Shown here piece by piece: positions 63,749 to 64,000 of a DNA stretch of 64,000 bases. The notes below the pieces were generated by a model that saw only the letters and a program-made list of their open reading frames with translations, did not search any database and was not told the DNA's origin. The DNA lies in assembly GCA_002319885.1 (NCBI GenBank), contig DCFT01000112.1:18304-82303 (forward strand), given 5' to 3'. Numbering within the stretch: the first letter of the stretch is position 1; each line of letters opens with the position of its first letter. The stretch comes from Bacteroidales bacterium UBA1797 (lineage in GTDB: Bacteria > Bacteroidota > Bacteroidia > Bacteroidales > VadinHA17). The position numbers and the translations under genes were made by a program.

Positions 63749-63884
63749 TATTTGTAAAATGGATATCAGATACTACTCATTTTTGAGTCAGGAATCAACT
63801 TATTACCGAAAATACTTTACTTTAAAAATTGATAATTATTGATTTTGTGTTAATTTTGAACGCAATCCTAACTAACACCAATGT

Positions 63885-64000
63885 ATGCCTAAAATATCTG
63901 CTGTAATCATAACATATAACGAAGAATTGTTTATTGAAAAATGTCTGGCGTCATTGGAGGGTATTGCTGATGAGATTGTAGTAATAGATTCATTCTCTAC
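63885..64000 (+). CDS. Glycosyltransferase family 2 protein, 5' end only
   Basis: The last 116 bases open a frame at ATG 63885 that reads PKISAVIITYNEEL, then EKCLASLEGIADEIVVIDSFS. The ITYNEE and EIVVIDS motifs are those of the nucleotide-sugar-binding half of family 2 glycosyltransferases such as the WaaE/KdtX type. An ATG at 63881 is out of frame and stops after three codons. The rest lies beyond the window. Confidence 0.75.
   Translation, partial: MPKISAVIITYNEELFIEKCLASLEGIADEIVVIDSFS

Noticed and set aside
63881..63892. ATG at 63881 as start of the glycosyltransferase
   Set aside because: That frame stops after three codons; the ATG at 63885 opens the frame with family motifs.

Overview
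The window looks like chromosomal DNA from an AT-rich member of the Bacteroidota, probably the Bacteroidales or a relative. Pointers are promoter boxes of the Bacteroides type (TTTG, 19-21 bases, TAnnTTTG) ahead of several operons, LytTR response regulators with LytS-type kinases, a TPR sensor protein, a SiaC-type protein, many secreted proteins with twin-arginine or lipoprotein leaders, and few Shine-Dalgarno sequences. No rRNA, tRNA, CRISPR array, prophage or intact insertion sequence was seen. Both edge genes are cut by the window.

Layout. 1-4.4 kb: TPR sensor protein (cut at the left edge), beta-barrel protein, an orphan LytTR regulator without its phospho-acceptor Asp, a SiaC-like protein and a secreted protein. 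5-13.6 kb: a ferredoxin-type aldo/keto reductase, Tat-exported TIM-barrel proteins, a PadR-controlled ABC exporter, and an exported Gfo/Idh/MocA oxidoreductase with a sugar isomerase-like partner. 13.8-15.6 kb: P-II protein and ammonium transporter. 15.7-22.5 kb: a complete trpEGDCFBA operon. It is preceded by a consensus promoter, a 19-codon leader peptide with three Trp codons and a terminator hairpin, which together form a textbook-like attenuator.

22.8-27.4 kb: two secreted proteins, each with two carbohydrate-binding-like jelly-roll domains, then an OmpR-type two-component system. 27.5-34.0 kb: a TolC/MacA/ABC/permease efflux operon ending in its own LytS/LytTR pair. 34.3-38.4 kb: a PIG-L deacetylase, then a PadR-led operon encoding two membrane proteins built from a module with an HWP motif repeating at exactly 60 residues, then a decayed REP-associated (IS200-like) transposase. 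38.5-45.7 kb: a TetR regulator with a near-perfect palindromic operator, leading a YbhGFSR-like exporter operon.

45.7-64 kb: mostly housekeeping genes. These are MutL, two overlapping rhomboid proteases, two EEP-family phosphodiesterases, a threonine dehydratase-like enzyme, a soluble and a membrane pyrophosphatase, two back-to-back ExbB/ExbD pairs, an NhaD-like transporter, DedA, ApbE, DapD and the start of a family 2 glycosyltransferase. Three copies of a structured C/G-rich intergenic repeat lie at 27.4, 40.6 and 57.3 kb.

The most interesting items are the trp attenuator, the 60-residue HWP-module operon and the jelly-roll/two-component cluster. All assignments come from reading the sequence; no database search was run.
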